In this document: positions 34,016 to 41,295 of the stretch, piece by piece
Position numbering within the stretch: the first letter of the stretch is position 1
Layout: every line of letters starts with the position of its first letter
Source of the DNA: CAYTLW01 sp964438735
GTDB taxonomy: Bacteria; Myxococcota_A; UBA9042
DNA: 41,295 bases
Direction: 5' to 3'
Assembly: GCA_964438735.1 (NCBI GenBank)
Contig: CAYTLW010000064.1
Location: 1 to 41,295 of the forward strand
Notes under the pieces: generated by a model
The model's database searches: none
What the model was told of the DNA's origin: nothing
Seen by the model: only the letters and a program-made list of their open reading frames with translations
Translations under genes and position numbers: made by a program

Positions 34016-35349
34016 TCGGCAAACACTTCCGACGTCGGCACCACGGCACGCTCTTTCGGCGGGTCTACCTGTACAGCGCCGCGCTGCTCTTCGTCGCCGG
34101 CGCGGCGGCGGGCATCACCGTCTGGCTGCTGGGCGGCCAGCCCATGTGGAAACATGGCACCGAGCGTGCGGCGAACTACCTGGCCCGGGACCTGGGCGGG
34201 GTGCTCGATCGACCGGCGGAGCTGCAGCGCCGGCTGGACCTGGCGCACGAGGAGTTGCACGTGCGCGCGGCGGTCTACGACGCCGGCGGCCAGACCCTGG
34301 CCAAGACCCCCGACGCGCCCGAGGCGCTCGAACGGTCCCCTGGCGAGCGCAGCCTGTCCTGGGGCCGCGGCCACATGCGCATCGCCCTGCCGCTTGGCAA
34401 ACCCGGCATCTACCTGCGCGCCGCCATCCCACGTGCTGAACCGCAGCATGCGCGCCATATCACGGTCGTGCTGGCGGTCCTGCTGGCCCTGGCCCTGGCC
34501 GCGCGCCCCTTCGCCCGCGCCATCGCCCGCCCGCTGGAGAAGCTCACGATCGCCGCCAAATCCCTGGGGCAGGGCAACCTCAGCGCCCGCTCGGGCCTGG
34601 CGCCGCGACACGACGAGGTGGGTGACCTGGCCCGCGCCTTCGACGACATGGCCGACCGCATCCAGCGCCTGGTGCGGGCCGAAAAGACCCTGCTGGCCAA
34701 CGTCAGCCACGAGCTGCGCACGCCCATGTCGCGCATCCGGGTGGCCCTGGAGCTGGCCGAGGAGAGCGGCGATACGGAGGGTTTGCGCCGACACCTGGGC
34801 GGCATCGGCGAGGACCTGGCCGAGCTGGAGCGCCTGGTCCAGGACGTGCTGGCCACCGCCCGCATGGATGGCGCCGGCGACGGCGGCCCCATCCCCCTGC
34901 GACGGCAGGAGGTGGCGGTGGCCGACCTGCTGGCCGCCTCCGCGCGTCGCTTCGAAGCCCGCCACGCCGAACACACGCTGCAGGTCGAGGCCGGCGCCGA
35001 AATGGGCACCATCGACGCCGACCCGGTGCTCATGCGGCGGGTGCTCGACAACCTGCTGGATAATGCCGCCCGCTACGCTGACCCCGAGGCGGGACCGGTC
35101 GAGATGGTGGCGAGCCGGGACGACCAGGCGGTGACCATGGAGGTGCGCGATCGCGGCATCGGCGTGGCCGAAGAGGACCTGGAGCGCATCTTCACGCCCT
35201 TCTTCCGCACCGACGCCAGCCGCGACCGCGCTTCGGGTGGGCTGGGGCTTGGGCTCGCGCTATGTCGGCGAATCGTCGAGGCCCATGGCGGCCAGATCAG
35301 GGCCAGGCGTCGTGAAGGCGGTGGATTGGTTGTGTGCCTGAAACCCTAG
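34012..35349 (+). CDS. sensor histidine kinase (CpxA/EnvZ-like)
   Basis: A 445-residue inner-membrane kinase starting with GTG. TM1 lies at about 18-41, a short periplasmic domain at 42-148, TM2 at about 149-167 and HAMP at about 166-220. The phosphoacceptor is His233 in NVSHELRTP. The ATPase domain shows the N box (Asn347/Asn351), DRGIG at 380-384, FTPFF at 394-398 and GGLGLGLA at 409-416. All catalytic motifs are intact. The periplasmic loop is about 105 residues and could contact the Spy-like protein. Its TAG stop shares the sequence CTAG (35346-35349) with the stop of the convergent radical SAM gene. Confidence 0.93.
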   Translation: MIGKHFRRRHHGTLFRRVYLYSAALLFVAGAAAGITVWLLGGQPMWKHGTERAANYLARDLGGVLDRPAELQRRLDLAHEELHVRAAVYDAGGQTLAKTPDAPEALERSPGERSLSWGRGHMRIALPLGKPGIYLRAAIPRAEPQHARHITVVLAVLLALALAARPFARAIARPLEKLTIAAKSLGQGNLSARSGLAPRHDEVGDLARAFDDMADRIQRLVRAEKTLLANVSHELRTPMSRIRVALELAEESGDTEGLRRHLGGIGEDLAELERLVQDVLATARMDGAGDGGPIPLRRQEVAVADLLAASARRFEARHAEHTLQVEAGAEMGTIDADPVLMRRVLDNLLDNAARYADPEAGPVEMVASRDDQAVTMEVRDRGIGVAEEDLERIFTPFFRTDASRDRASGGLGLGLALCRRIVEAHGGQIRARRREGGGLVVCLKP

Positions 35350-37748
35350 AAGCCCTCGACCGCGCAGCGCAGTCGATGAGCGGTAGCCCGGGCGCGGGCG
35401 GCGTCGATGGCCACGCGCCAGGTGCGCGCGCGGTCCAGGTCCAGTTCGGCGGCCAGCACCTGGATGCGCACGGCGCGGGCGCCCAGTCTGGCGGCGCGAT
35501 CGACCATCGCCGGCAGCTCGGCCAGACCCTCGGCCACCGGCACCAGGAGCATGGACCAGCCCAGCCCTGGAGCCTCGTTGCCCAGGCGGATGGCCGCTTG
35601 CCACATCTGCCGTCCGCTGCCCTCCGCACCGGTGATGGCGTCCTCGTCCGCGTCTTCGAGGCGATGTCGCTTGAACATCAGGTCGGTGCCGCCGGCGCGG
35701 AGAAGGCGGCGGGCGTTGCCGGGCGCGGCCAGCAGACGACCGTTGCTGAGCAACTCGACCGCGCTCGCGCCGCTGCGGCGGGCGTGGCGTAGCAGACCGA
35801 AGAGGCCGGGCACCAGGGTGGGCTCGCGGCCGGCCAGGACCAGGCGACCGCCACCAGCAGCCGCTTCGGTGATGCGCGCCTTGAGGCGCTCGGTGTCGAC
35901 CTCGAAGGTGCCATGTTCGCCAACGCAACTGCGGCAATGGTTGTTGCAGCTGGCGCCCAGCAGCACGGTGCGGGCCTGGCGGCGCTTGATGGGCGCGGCG
36001 GCGGCCTGTCGGTCATCGGCCGTGGGCGCTTGCAGGTCGTCGTTGTTGTCGTCGGTGGCTGGCGGCGCGTCGCGCCACAGCGCGCGCAGCTCCAGCACGC
36101 CGGCCATCAACTCGTCCAGATCCACGGCCGCCGACACCGATTCTGGCCCCGCTGCAGGCAACGCCTCGGGCAGGTGCTTGCGGGTCCAGCGCAAAGCCGC
36201 AGCCAGCGCGCCGACGGTCTCAGTGGGTCGAACCAGGGCCTGCAGGCGACGGGTCAGGGCCTCGACCACGGCGATCCGACCATCGGCATACGCCCAGGCG
36301 GCCTCGGCGCTGTAGCCCGACCACGCCGCGCCCCGATCGGCGGGCGGGTCGACGTGGCGCAACAAGCCGTCGTTGTCCGCCTTCCAATACAGGGGCAGGT
36401 TCGGATACAGGCGCAGCCGAGTGGTGCTCAGGCCGCGGGCCAGGGTGTGCACGGCGTGGTCGCGACAGAAGGCGACGTTGGCGTCCAGATCTTCCAGGGT
36501 GGTCCAGGGGTTGAACAGGATGAAGGACGAAGCCGCGTAGGCGGTCATGACAAAGGCGTCCGGAAACTGCACCTGCAGAGCCCGCATCCGTTCCAGGGCC
36601 TCGGCGTACTGAGCCACCGTGACGCCCTTGTTGTACAGGTCCAGCTGCGGCTGGCTGAAAGACTCGAATCCCACCAGGTAGATGGTGAACCAGAAGCCAG
36701 TATCCGCGGCCAGGCGGGCGGCCTCCTCCATCTGCTCGCCGTGGCGCAGGATGGCGTCGCCGCGGCCCGGCACCAGGATGCCGAAGGGCGCCATGCCGCG
36801 CTCGATGGCGCCGCCGATGAGCTCGGGCAGGTAGCGGATGGCGTGCTGGTCGCGCAGCACGATCTCATCCAGTGACTCCAGGTGCTGCTGGTACCACTGG
36901 ACCTGGTCCAGGTGCACGGCCACGGTCTGCGCTGCCGGCAGGGCGATGTAGTCCGCGCCCATGGGACAGAAGGCGCAGCCGCGCAGGGTGATGCCCTCGG
37001 CGGCCAGGTTGACGCCTTCAAAGGCGGGGTTGCGGCGTACGTCGGCGCTGAAGGGGCAGCCGCTGTTGGTGTCCAGGGCCTTGCGCACCGGCGGCGGCTG
37101 GCCCTGCTCGTCCATGGGCGTGCCGATGACGATGGCGTCGGTGATGGGGCAGAAGGGGCGCAGGGCGTCGGCGCTATCTGGATGGGAGCGCAGGGCCGGT
37201 CGGGCAGCGCGCGGTTGCGGCCAGTCGGCCAACTGCACCACCAGGTTGCGCACGTCGAGCAGGTCATCACCCCGCTGCAGGGTCGCGACCAGGTCGAGCA
37301 GGGGCTGACGATTGGTCAGGAAGTGGCGGAGCAGGAAGTCGACCCGCTGACCAGGGTGCACGGCGAACACGTCGGTCTCGCAGACCAGGGCGCCCAGGTC
37401 GCGCTGGATGCGGCCGATCAGCTCGGGCAGCCAGAGGTGCTCGAAGACCACCAGGTGATAAGCGCCAGCGCGCAGCTTCTGCACCAACTCGTCCACCAGG
37501 CGTTCGCCGAGGGCCGGACGATCGCGCTCGAACCAGACGTGCAGCACGTCGGCATGCATGCCCTGTTCACGCAGCTCGCCAGCGGTCCAAGCAAAGGGTA
37601 CGTCGGCAAAGAAGTCGGGCCCAGCCTGCGCGTGCAGGTAGACGAAGGCCACCCGTGGCGCGGCGATGGCCGGCAAACAGGCGGCGATCTCGTTCAGACT
37701 GGGGTTGGGCGCTTCGACGGCCATGGAGCCAGCGTCGACGCCGCTCAT
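35346..37748 (-). CDS. two-part radical SAM-like protein
   Basis: An 800-residue protein. Residues about 30-210 resemble a cobalamin-binding-type alpha/beta region but lack the DxHxxG motif. Residues about 225-450 look like a radical SAM barrel (YLVGFESFSQPQLDLYNKG near 357-375), but the usual CxxxCxxC is absent: only CAFC (Cys258, Cys261) and Cys231 are found. Residues about 593-800 form a second, shorter radical SAM part with a canonical CNNHCRSC (Cys601, Cys605, Cys608). The protein thus has one standard and one unusual cluster site. No peptide precursor or cofactor gene is adjacent, so the product is unknown. It follows bacterioferritin on the same strand after a hairpin-rich gap. An iron or iron-sulfur link is only suggestive. 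Confidence 0.75.
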   Translation of the reverse strand: MSGVDAGSMAVEAPNPSLNEIAACLPAIAAPRVAFVYLHAQAGPDFFADVPFAWTAGELREQGMHADVLHVWFERDRPALGERLVDELVQKLRAGAYHLVVFEHLWLPELIGRIQRDLGALVCETDVFAVHPGQRVDFLLRHFLTNRQPLLDLVATLQRGDDLLDVRNLVVQLADWPQPRAARPALRSHPDSADALRPFCPITDAIVIGTPMDEQGQPPPVRKALDTNSGCPFSADVRRNPAFEGVNLAAEGITLRGCAFCPMGADYIALPAAQTVAVHLDQVQWYQQHLESLDEIVLRDQHAIRYLPELIGGAIERGMAPFGILVPGRGDAILRHGEQMEEAARLAADTGFWFTIYLVGFESFSQPQLDLYNKGVTVAQYAEALERMRALQVQFPDAFVMTAYAASSFILFNPWTTLEDLDANVAFCRDHAVHTLARGLSTTRLRLYPNLPLYWKADNDGLLRHVDPPADRGAAWSGYSAEAAWAYADGRIAVVEALTRRLQALVRPTETVGALAAALRWTRKHLPEALPAAGPESVSAAVDLDELMAGVLELRALWRDAPPATDDNNDDLQAPTADDRQAAAAPIKRRQARTVLLGASCNNHCRSCVGEHGTFEVDTERLKARITEAAAGGGRLVLAGREPTLVPGLFGLLRHARRSGASAVELLSNGRLLAAPGNARRLLRAGGTDLMFKRHRLEDADEDAITGAEGSGRQMWQAAIRLGNEAPGLGWSMLLVPVAEGLAELPAMVDRAARLGARAVRIQVLAAELDLDRARTWRVAIDAARARATAHRLRCAVEGF

Positions 37749-37778
37749 CGAACCGTCAAGACCTCATCAGCGCGACGC

Positions 37779-37862
37779 GGCCCGGCTAATCGCCGGGCCT
37801 ATGCAGTGGGGAAGCAGGAAAAATCACACTTCTTCCTGCTGGGGGCCGAGCCCCGGCCCCCC
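37779..37862 (-). other. three consecutive perfect hairpins upstream of the radical SAM gene
   Basis: Three inverted repeats lie in 84 bp: GGCCCGGC/GCCGGGCC (37779-37799, 5-base loop), AGCAGGAA/TTCCTGCT (37814-37841, 12-base loop) and GGGGGCC/GGCCCCC (37842-37862, 7-base loop). They sit between the bacterioferritin terminator and the radical SAM start. They could be a structured leader, a small RNA or processed mRNA spacer. No riboswitch class matched by eye. Confidence 0.55.
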
Positions 37863-37899
37863 AAAGATGAAATAACTCAATCCGCCTCGCGGATTTGAG
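37862..37899 (-). terminator. intrinsic terminator overlapping the bacterioferritin stop
   Basis: Read on the minus strand, CTCAAATCCGC and GCGGATTGAG form a stem (one bulged base) around GAG at 37876-37899, followed by a T-rich stretch (TTATTTCATCTTT). The bacterioferritin stop codon lies inside the 3' arm. Confidence 0.7.
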
Positions 37900-38362
37900 T
37901 GGCCAGGTAGTTCTGGACTCCGACCTGCTCGATCTGGCCGATCTGGATCTCAAGCCAGTCCAGGTGCTCCTCCTCGGAGGTGAGGATCTCTTCGAAGAGG
38001 TGACGGGTGCCGTTGTCGCCGTGCTCCACGCACAGGGCGATGCCCTTGTTGAGGCGCTCGATGGCGTCCTTCTCCAGGGCGTAGTCGGACTTCATCTGCT
38101 CGGGCACGGTCTCGCCGATGTTGATCTTGCCCAGGCGCTGCACGTTGGGCAGGCCGTCGAGGAAGAGGATGCGGGCCATGACCTGCTCGGCATGCTTCAT
38201 CTCGTCGATGCTGTGATGGCGCACCGCGTGGTGCAGGCGCTCGTAGCCCCAGTTCTCGTGCATCTCGGCGTGCAGGAAGTACTGGTTGATGGCCGTCAGC
38301 TCGGCGCAGAGCACGTCGTTCAGGGCGGCGATGATGTCCTTGTTGCGCTTGATGGAAGGCAT
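37877..38362 (-). CDS. bfr: bacterioferritin
   Basis: A 161-residue bacterioferritin, normal length. The four-helix fold carries all di-iron ferroxidase ligands, each offset by three from the E. coli protein: Glu21, Glu54, His57, Glu97, Glu130 and His133. Met55, matching the haem-binding Met52, is present in IDEMKHAE, so haem at the dimer interface is expected. It oxidises and stores iron in a 24-subunit cytoplasmic shell. The ATG is preceded by GGAG at a fair distance. It has its own terminator. No ferredoxin (bfd) gene or clear Fur box was found nearby. Confidence 0.95.
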   Translation of the reverse strand: MPSIKRNKDIIAALNDVLCAELTAINQYFLHAEMHENWGYERLHHAVRHHSIDEMKHAEQVMARILFLDGLPNVQRLGKINIGETVPEQMKSDYALEKDAIERLNKGIALCVEHGDNGTRHLFEEILTSEEEHLDWLEIQIGQIEQVGVQNYLATQIREAD

Positions 38363-38493
38363 CTCAGGCTCCGGGGCGGCCGGGGTTGGAGGTAGGTTGG
38401 CCGCAGCGTCGGCAAGCTAGTCCGACGACCCGTCGCTGGCAATGGTGTACCGCGCAGGTATGCGAGGCGCCTGTGACATGCGCGTCGGAGTCC

Positions 38494-41217
38494 CTACTTG
38501 ATGCCGCACTTGCCGTTGTACTTGACGTTATGTCCGGCGCCGGCGGCGTTGCAGCTGTTGCCATAGGTCTTGCCGTCGCAGCCGCAGACGGGCTTGGCCA
38601 GGGCGATGCAGGCATCGGGCTTCTTGACGCAGTCGCCGTAGCCGGCGCACTGGCCGATGAGCGGCAGCTTGCAGTACTCGGTCTTGAGGCAGACCTTGCC
38701 CTGCGGCCCCTTGATGTTGCCGTACATGCACTTGTTGCCCGGCCCGCCGCCGTCGCACTTGCCGGGTTTGTCGGCCGCGAAGCATTGCACGCCACAGGGG
38801 CAGATGCTGGCGCCGATGCACTTGGTGCCGCCACATTGGGCGTCCGTCCAGCACTCGCCCTTGGCCAGGTTACCCGTGGACTTGCAGACCTTGGTGCCGG
38901 CTGTACCGGCGCAGACGCCGCCTTTGCAGGAGCTGTCGTCCTTGCAGCAACCGGGTTGTTCACCGCAGTTGGGGATCTTGGTGTTCTTGCACACGCCTGC
39001 CATGCACAGGTCCATGGTGCACTTGTCGTTGTCGTTGCAGTCGGCGTTCATCACGCATTTGCCGGCGCACTTGCCCTTGGACTTCATAGCGACACCGGCG
39101 GCTGAGGCCATGCAGGCGTTGCCGTAGGTCTTGTTGTCGCAGCCGCAGACCGGGTCGTACTGCTTGGTGCAGCCCTTGGGCTTGAGCTTGCAGGCACCGG
39201 GTTTGCCGCATTCGCCATCGCAGTAGCTGGTCGCCCCGCAGATGTTGACGGGGCCGCCGACGATGCACTTGGCAGGCGCGATCTCACACTTGCCGGGTTT
39301 GTCGGCGATGATGCACTGGGCACCGCAGGGACAGATGATGGCGGCCAGGCACTTCAAGCCGCCGCACTGGGCGTCCGTCCAGCACTCGCCGGCCTTGAGA
39401 CCCTTGGTGGTCTTGCAGACCTTGGTGCCGACCGTGCCGGCGCAGAAGCCGCCCTTGCAGTCGGCGTCCGCCTTGCAGCAGCCGGGCTGCACGATGGCGC
39501 ACTTGCCCTTGGACTTGATGGCGACGCCGGCGTAGGAGGCCATGCAGGGGTTGGAGTAGGTCTTGTTGTCGCAGCCGCAGACGGGATTGTACTCCTTGGT
39601 GCAGACCTTGGGTTTGGCCTTGCAGGCGCCCGGCTTGTCGCACTCCCCATCGCAGTAGCTGCCGGCACCGCAGGTGTTCAGCGCGCCGACGATGCACTTG
39701 TTGGGCACGCCGCAGTTGGGGATCTTGGCGTTCTTGCAGACGCCGGCCACGCAGGTGTCGATGGTGCATTTGTCGTTGTCGTTGCAGTCGACGTTGGTCA
39801 GGCACTTGCCGACGCCGCCGCACTTGCCGGACGACTTGACGTTCTGACCTTCGTGGGCGGCCACGCAGCTGTTGCTGTAGGTCTTCTTGTCGCAGCCGCA
39901 GACGGGTTTGAGCTCCTTGGTGCAATTCTGCGGCTTGGTGACGCAGGTGCCGTAGCCGGCGCAGGCGCCCGCCAGGGGCAGCTTGCAGTACTGGTCTGCG
40001 TTGCACTTGGCCCCGATGGGGCCCATCACGCCGCCGACCGAGCACTTCAGGGGCACGTCGACACAGGCACCCTTGTGCTTGAGGCCGACCTTGGCCACCT
40101 TGCGCAGGCAGTCGTTGGCGTAGGTCTTGCCGTCGCAACCGCAGACCTGGGCGGCCGGGGTGGTCTTGGGGCAGGGCTGCTTGGGCGGGTCGACGCACAC
40201 GCCGAGGATGTCGGCGCCGCAGATCAGGTAGTCGCACATCTTGCCCTTGGGACAGGTCAGGCCCATCTTGCCGCCACAGGCGTTGTTGCAGTTGGGCAGC
40301 TGGCTGTAGGTGCACTTGCCCGTCTTCGCCTCGCAGGTGCCGAGCTTGCACTTGTCGGGCGAGGTGCAGTCCTTGAGCTTGCCGGGCATGCACACCGCCG
40401 CCGCGCCGGCTGCGACCAGGCAGCTGTCGCCCACCGTGCAGGCGTTGCCGTCGTTACAGGGCGCGCCGTTGGCGATGGCCACGTTGTTGCACTTGCCGGT
40501 GCCGAGGTTGCAGGTATCGACCGTGCAGCCGTTGGCGTCGTCGCATTCCTTGTTGGCCTTGCAGCCGCCGCTGGCGGCGCACTCGCCCTTGGCCTTGACC
40601 GCCTGGCCCTTGCTGGCGGCGACACAGGAGTTGGAGTAGGTCTTGTCATCGCAGCCGCAGACCGGGCTGTAGATCGTGGCGCAGGCGTCGGGTTTGGGGG
40701 TGCAGACGCCCGGTGCGCCGCACATGCCGGCGCAGTAGTGCTTCTCACCGCAGATGTTGGGCGCGCCGACGTAGCAGACGCCACCAGCGGTGTCCTTGGC
40801 CGGGCCGCCAGCGTCCACTGCGCCGCCAGCGTCCACCGGATCGGTGCCGCCGTCCACGGGCTCGGGGCCGCCGTCGACCGGATTCGGACCGCCGGCATCG
40901 ACCGGATCGGAGCCGCTGTCGACCGGATCGGAGCCGCTGTCGACCGGATCGGAGCCGCCGTCGACTGGACCGGGACCGGCATCTACGGGTCCGGGATCGC
41001 CGGCGTCCACAACGGCTGCGCTGTCGCCAGCCTGGGCGCCGCTATCGCCGACGGTGCCGGCGTCCTCGACCGTGGTGTCCGCAGCCGCGTCGCTGGCGGG
41101 GATGGGCGCGCCGCCACCGGCGCCGACCTCGCCGGAGCAGCCCAGTGCCAGCAACGCCATCGGCAGCAGCCATGCACCTCGGGCCACCGCACGCAAGTTG
41201 GTCTCGATCCGCTTCAT
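38494..41217 (-). CDS. large Cys-rich lipoprotein with six Kazal-type domains
   Basis: A 907-residue lipoprotein (LLALGC, lipid Cys at 27) with a DPVDxG-repeat stalk (about 70-138). Six Kazal-like modules of the form PVCGCDxKTYxNxC lie at about 179-213, 349-385, 432-466, 539-573, 683-717 and 870-904. Between them are other Cys-rich units that recur: CNDNDKCTxDxC at about 478-489 and 727-738, and a CCK-type unit with GECWTDAQCGG at about 610-620 and 787-797. Kazal domains typically inhibit serine proteases, so a role in protection from its own or foreign proteases is plausible; some Kazal-like modules only bind. The ATG at 41217 has GGAGGGAG upstream and fits the signal peptide; the frame is open upstream to 41280. 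The protein should sit on the outer surface. Confidence 0.82.
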   Translation of the reverse strand: MKRIETNLRAVARGAWLLPMALLALGCSGEVGAGGGAPIPASDAAADTTVEDAGTVGDSGAQAGDSAAVVDAGDPGPVDAGPGPVDGGSDPVDSGSDPVDSGSDPVDAGGPNPVDGGPEPVDGGTDPVDAGGAVDAGGPAKDTAGGVCYVGAPNICGEKHYCAGMCGAPGVCTPKPDACATIYSPVCGCDDKTYSNSCVAASKGQAVKAKGECAASGGCKANKECDDANGCTVDTCNLGTGKCNNVAIANGAPCNDGNACTVGDSCLVAAGAAAVCMPGKLKDCTSPDKCKLGTCEAKTGKCTYSQLPNCNNACGGKMGLTCPKGKMCDYLICGADILGVCVDPPKQPCPKTTPAAQVCGCDGKTYANDCLRKVAKVGLKHKGACVDVPLKCSVGGVMGPIGAKCNADQYCKLPLAGACAGYGTCVTKPQNCTKELKPVCGCDKKTYSNSCVAAHEGQNVKSSGKCGGVGKCLTNVDCNDNDKCTIDTCVAGVCKNAKIPNCGVPNKCIVGALNTCGAGSYCDGECDKPGACKAKPKVCTKEYNPVCGCDNKTYSNPCMASYAGVAIKSKGKCAIVQPGCCKADADCKGGFCAGTVGTKVCKTTKGLKAGECWTDAQCGGLKCLAAIICPCGAQCIIADKPGKCEIAPAKCIVGGPVNICGATSYCDGECGKPGACKLKPKGCTKQYDPVCGCDNKTYGNACMASAAGVAMKSKGKCAGKCVMNADCNDNDKCTMDLCMAGVCKNTKIPNCGEQPGCCKDDSSCKGGVCAGTAGTKVCKSTGNLAKGECWTDAQCGGTKCIGASICPCGVQCFAADKPGKCDGGGPGNKCMYGNIKGPQGKVCLKTEYCKLPLIGQCAGYGDCVKKPDACIALAKPVCGCDGKTYGNSCNAAGAGHNVKYNGKCGIK
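40900..40962. repeat. 21-bp tandem repeat in the lipoprotein stalk
   Basis: Three near-identical 21-bp units (40900-40920, 40921-40941, 40942-40962; the third has one change) in a longer run of degenerate copies. They encode the DPVDSGS stalk of the Kazal lipoprotein. The low divergence suggests recent expansion, so the stalk length may vary between strains. Confidence 0.8.
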
Positions 41218-41295
41218 CGTCTCCCTCCGTGCTCCCTCGCGGGCGGAGGTTAGCAGAATCCGACGGCGGTGGGCCACCATCCCTGGCGCCGGCCA

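Noticed and set aside
37779..37862. Cobalamin riboswitch ahead of the radical SAM gene
   Set aside because: I looked for the B12 box and the GCCACTG-type core on the minus strand and found no convincing match; only hairpins are present.

Overview
The window is about 41 kb of very GC-rich DNA (by eye roughly two thirds G+C), densely coded, with no gap above about 210 bp. No rRNA, tRNA, insertion sequence or CRISPR array was seen. It is rich in secreted and lipid-anchored Cys-rich proteins: CNGxDDDCDG metal-binding repeats, Kazal modules, a P-domain/fibrinogen-like protein and Asp/Gly/Pro-rich stalks. With the HflKC, Spy-like and bacterioferritin genes, this suggests a Gram-negative predatory or myxobacterium-like lineage (Myxococcota or a relative). 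That placement is inference; there is no marker gene to prove it.

Layout. 1-2.9 kb: the end of an unknown gene, a Uma2-family nuclease-fold protein, an alpha/beta hydrolase and a lipoprotein. 3.0-5.2 kb: hflK-hflC. 5.3-9.9 kb: a complete oleA-oleB-oleC-oleD operon for head-to-head long-chain olefin synthesis. 9.9-13.3 kb: a secreted P-domain/fibrinogen-like protein, a small SCP2 sterol-carrier protein and a secreted protein made of three identical four-Cys repeats. 13.3-30.4 kb, all on the minus strand: a TetR regulator, a 3382-residue type I fatty acid synthase (AT-ER-DH-MPT-ACP-KR-KS), a separate AcpS and a 1913-residue single-chain acyl-CoA carboxylase whose order (BC-BCCP-ACC central-CT) matches eukaryotic ACC. 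30.6-35.3 kb: a MopE-type metal-binding lipoprotein, then a Spy/CpxP-like protein with an OmpR-type regulator and sensor kinase. 35.3-41.2 kb, minus strand: a double-headed radical-SAM-like protein, bacterioferritin and a 907-residue six-Kazal lipoprotein.

How the genes fit together. The TetR-FAS-AcpS-ACC block looks like a self-contained fatty acid module. The carboxylase would make the malonyl-CoA extender, AcpS would arm the ACP domain, and FAS I would release acyl-CoA through its MPT domain. OleA uses acyl-CoA, so the ole operon about 3.4 kb beyond the end of the carboxylase gene could draw directly on the FAS I product. That link is inference. Two identical-type 14-bp palindromes (ACCGAC-N2-GTCGGT), one ahead of the TetR gene and one ahead of FAS, each sit 35-40 bp downstream of an exact TTGACA box. 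They are strong candidates for the TetR operators.

Most noteworthy: the actinobacterial/fungal-style FAS I plus eukaryotic-style ACC locus and its paired operators; a hexamer-based DNA repeat that encodes the flexible linker in front of the FAS ACP domain and recurs upstream of the TetR gene; the three-repeat C-x12-C-x2-C-x18-C secreted protein; and a run of four hairpins between the bacterioferritin and radical SAM genes.
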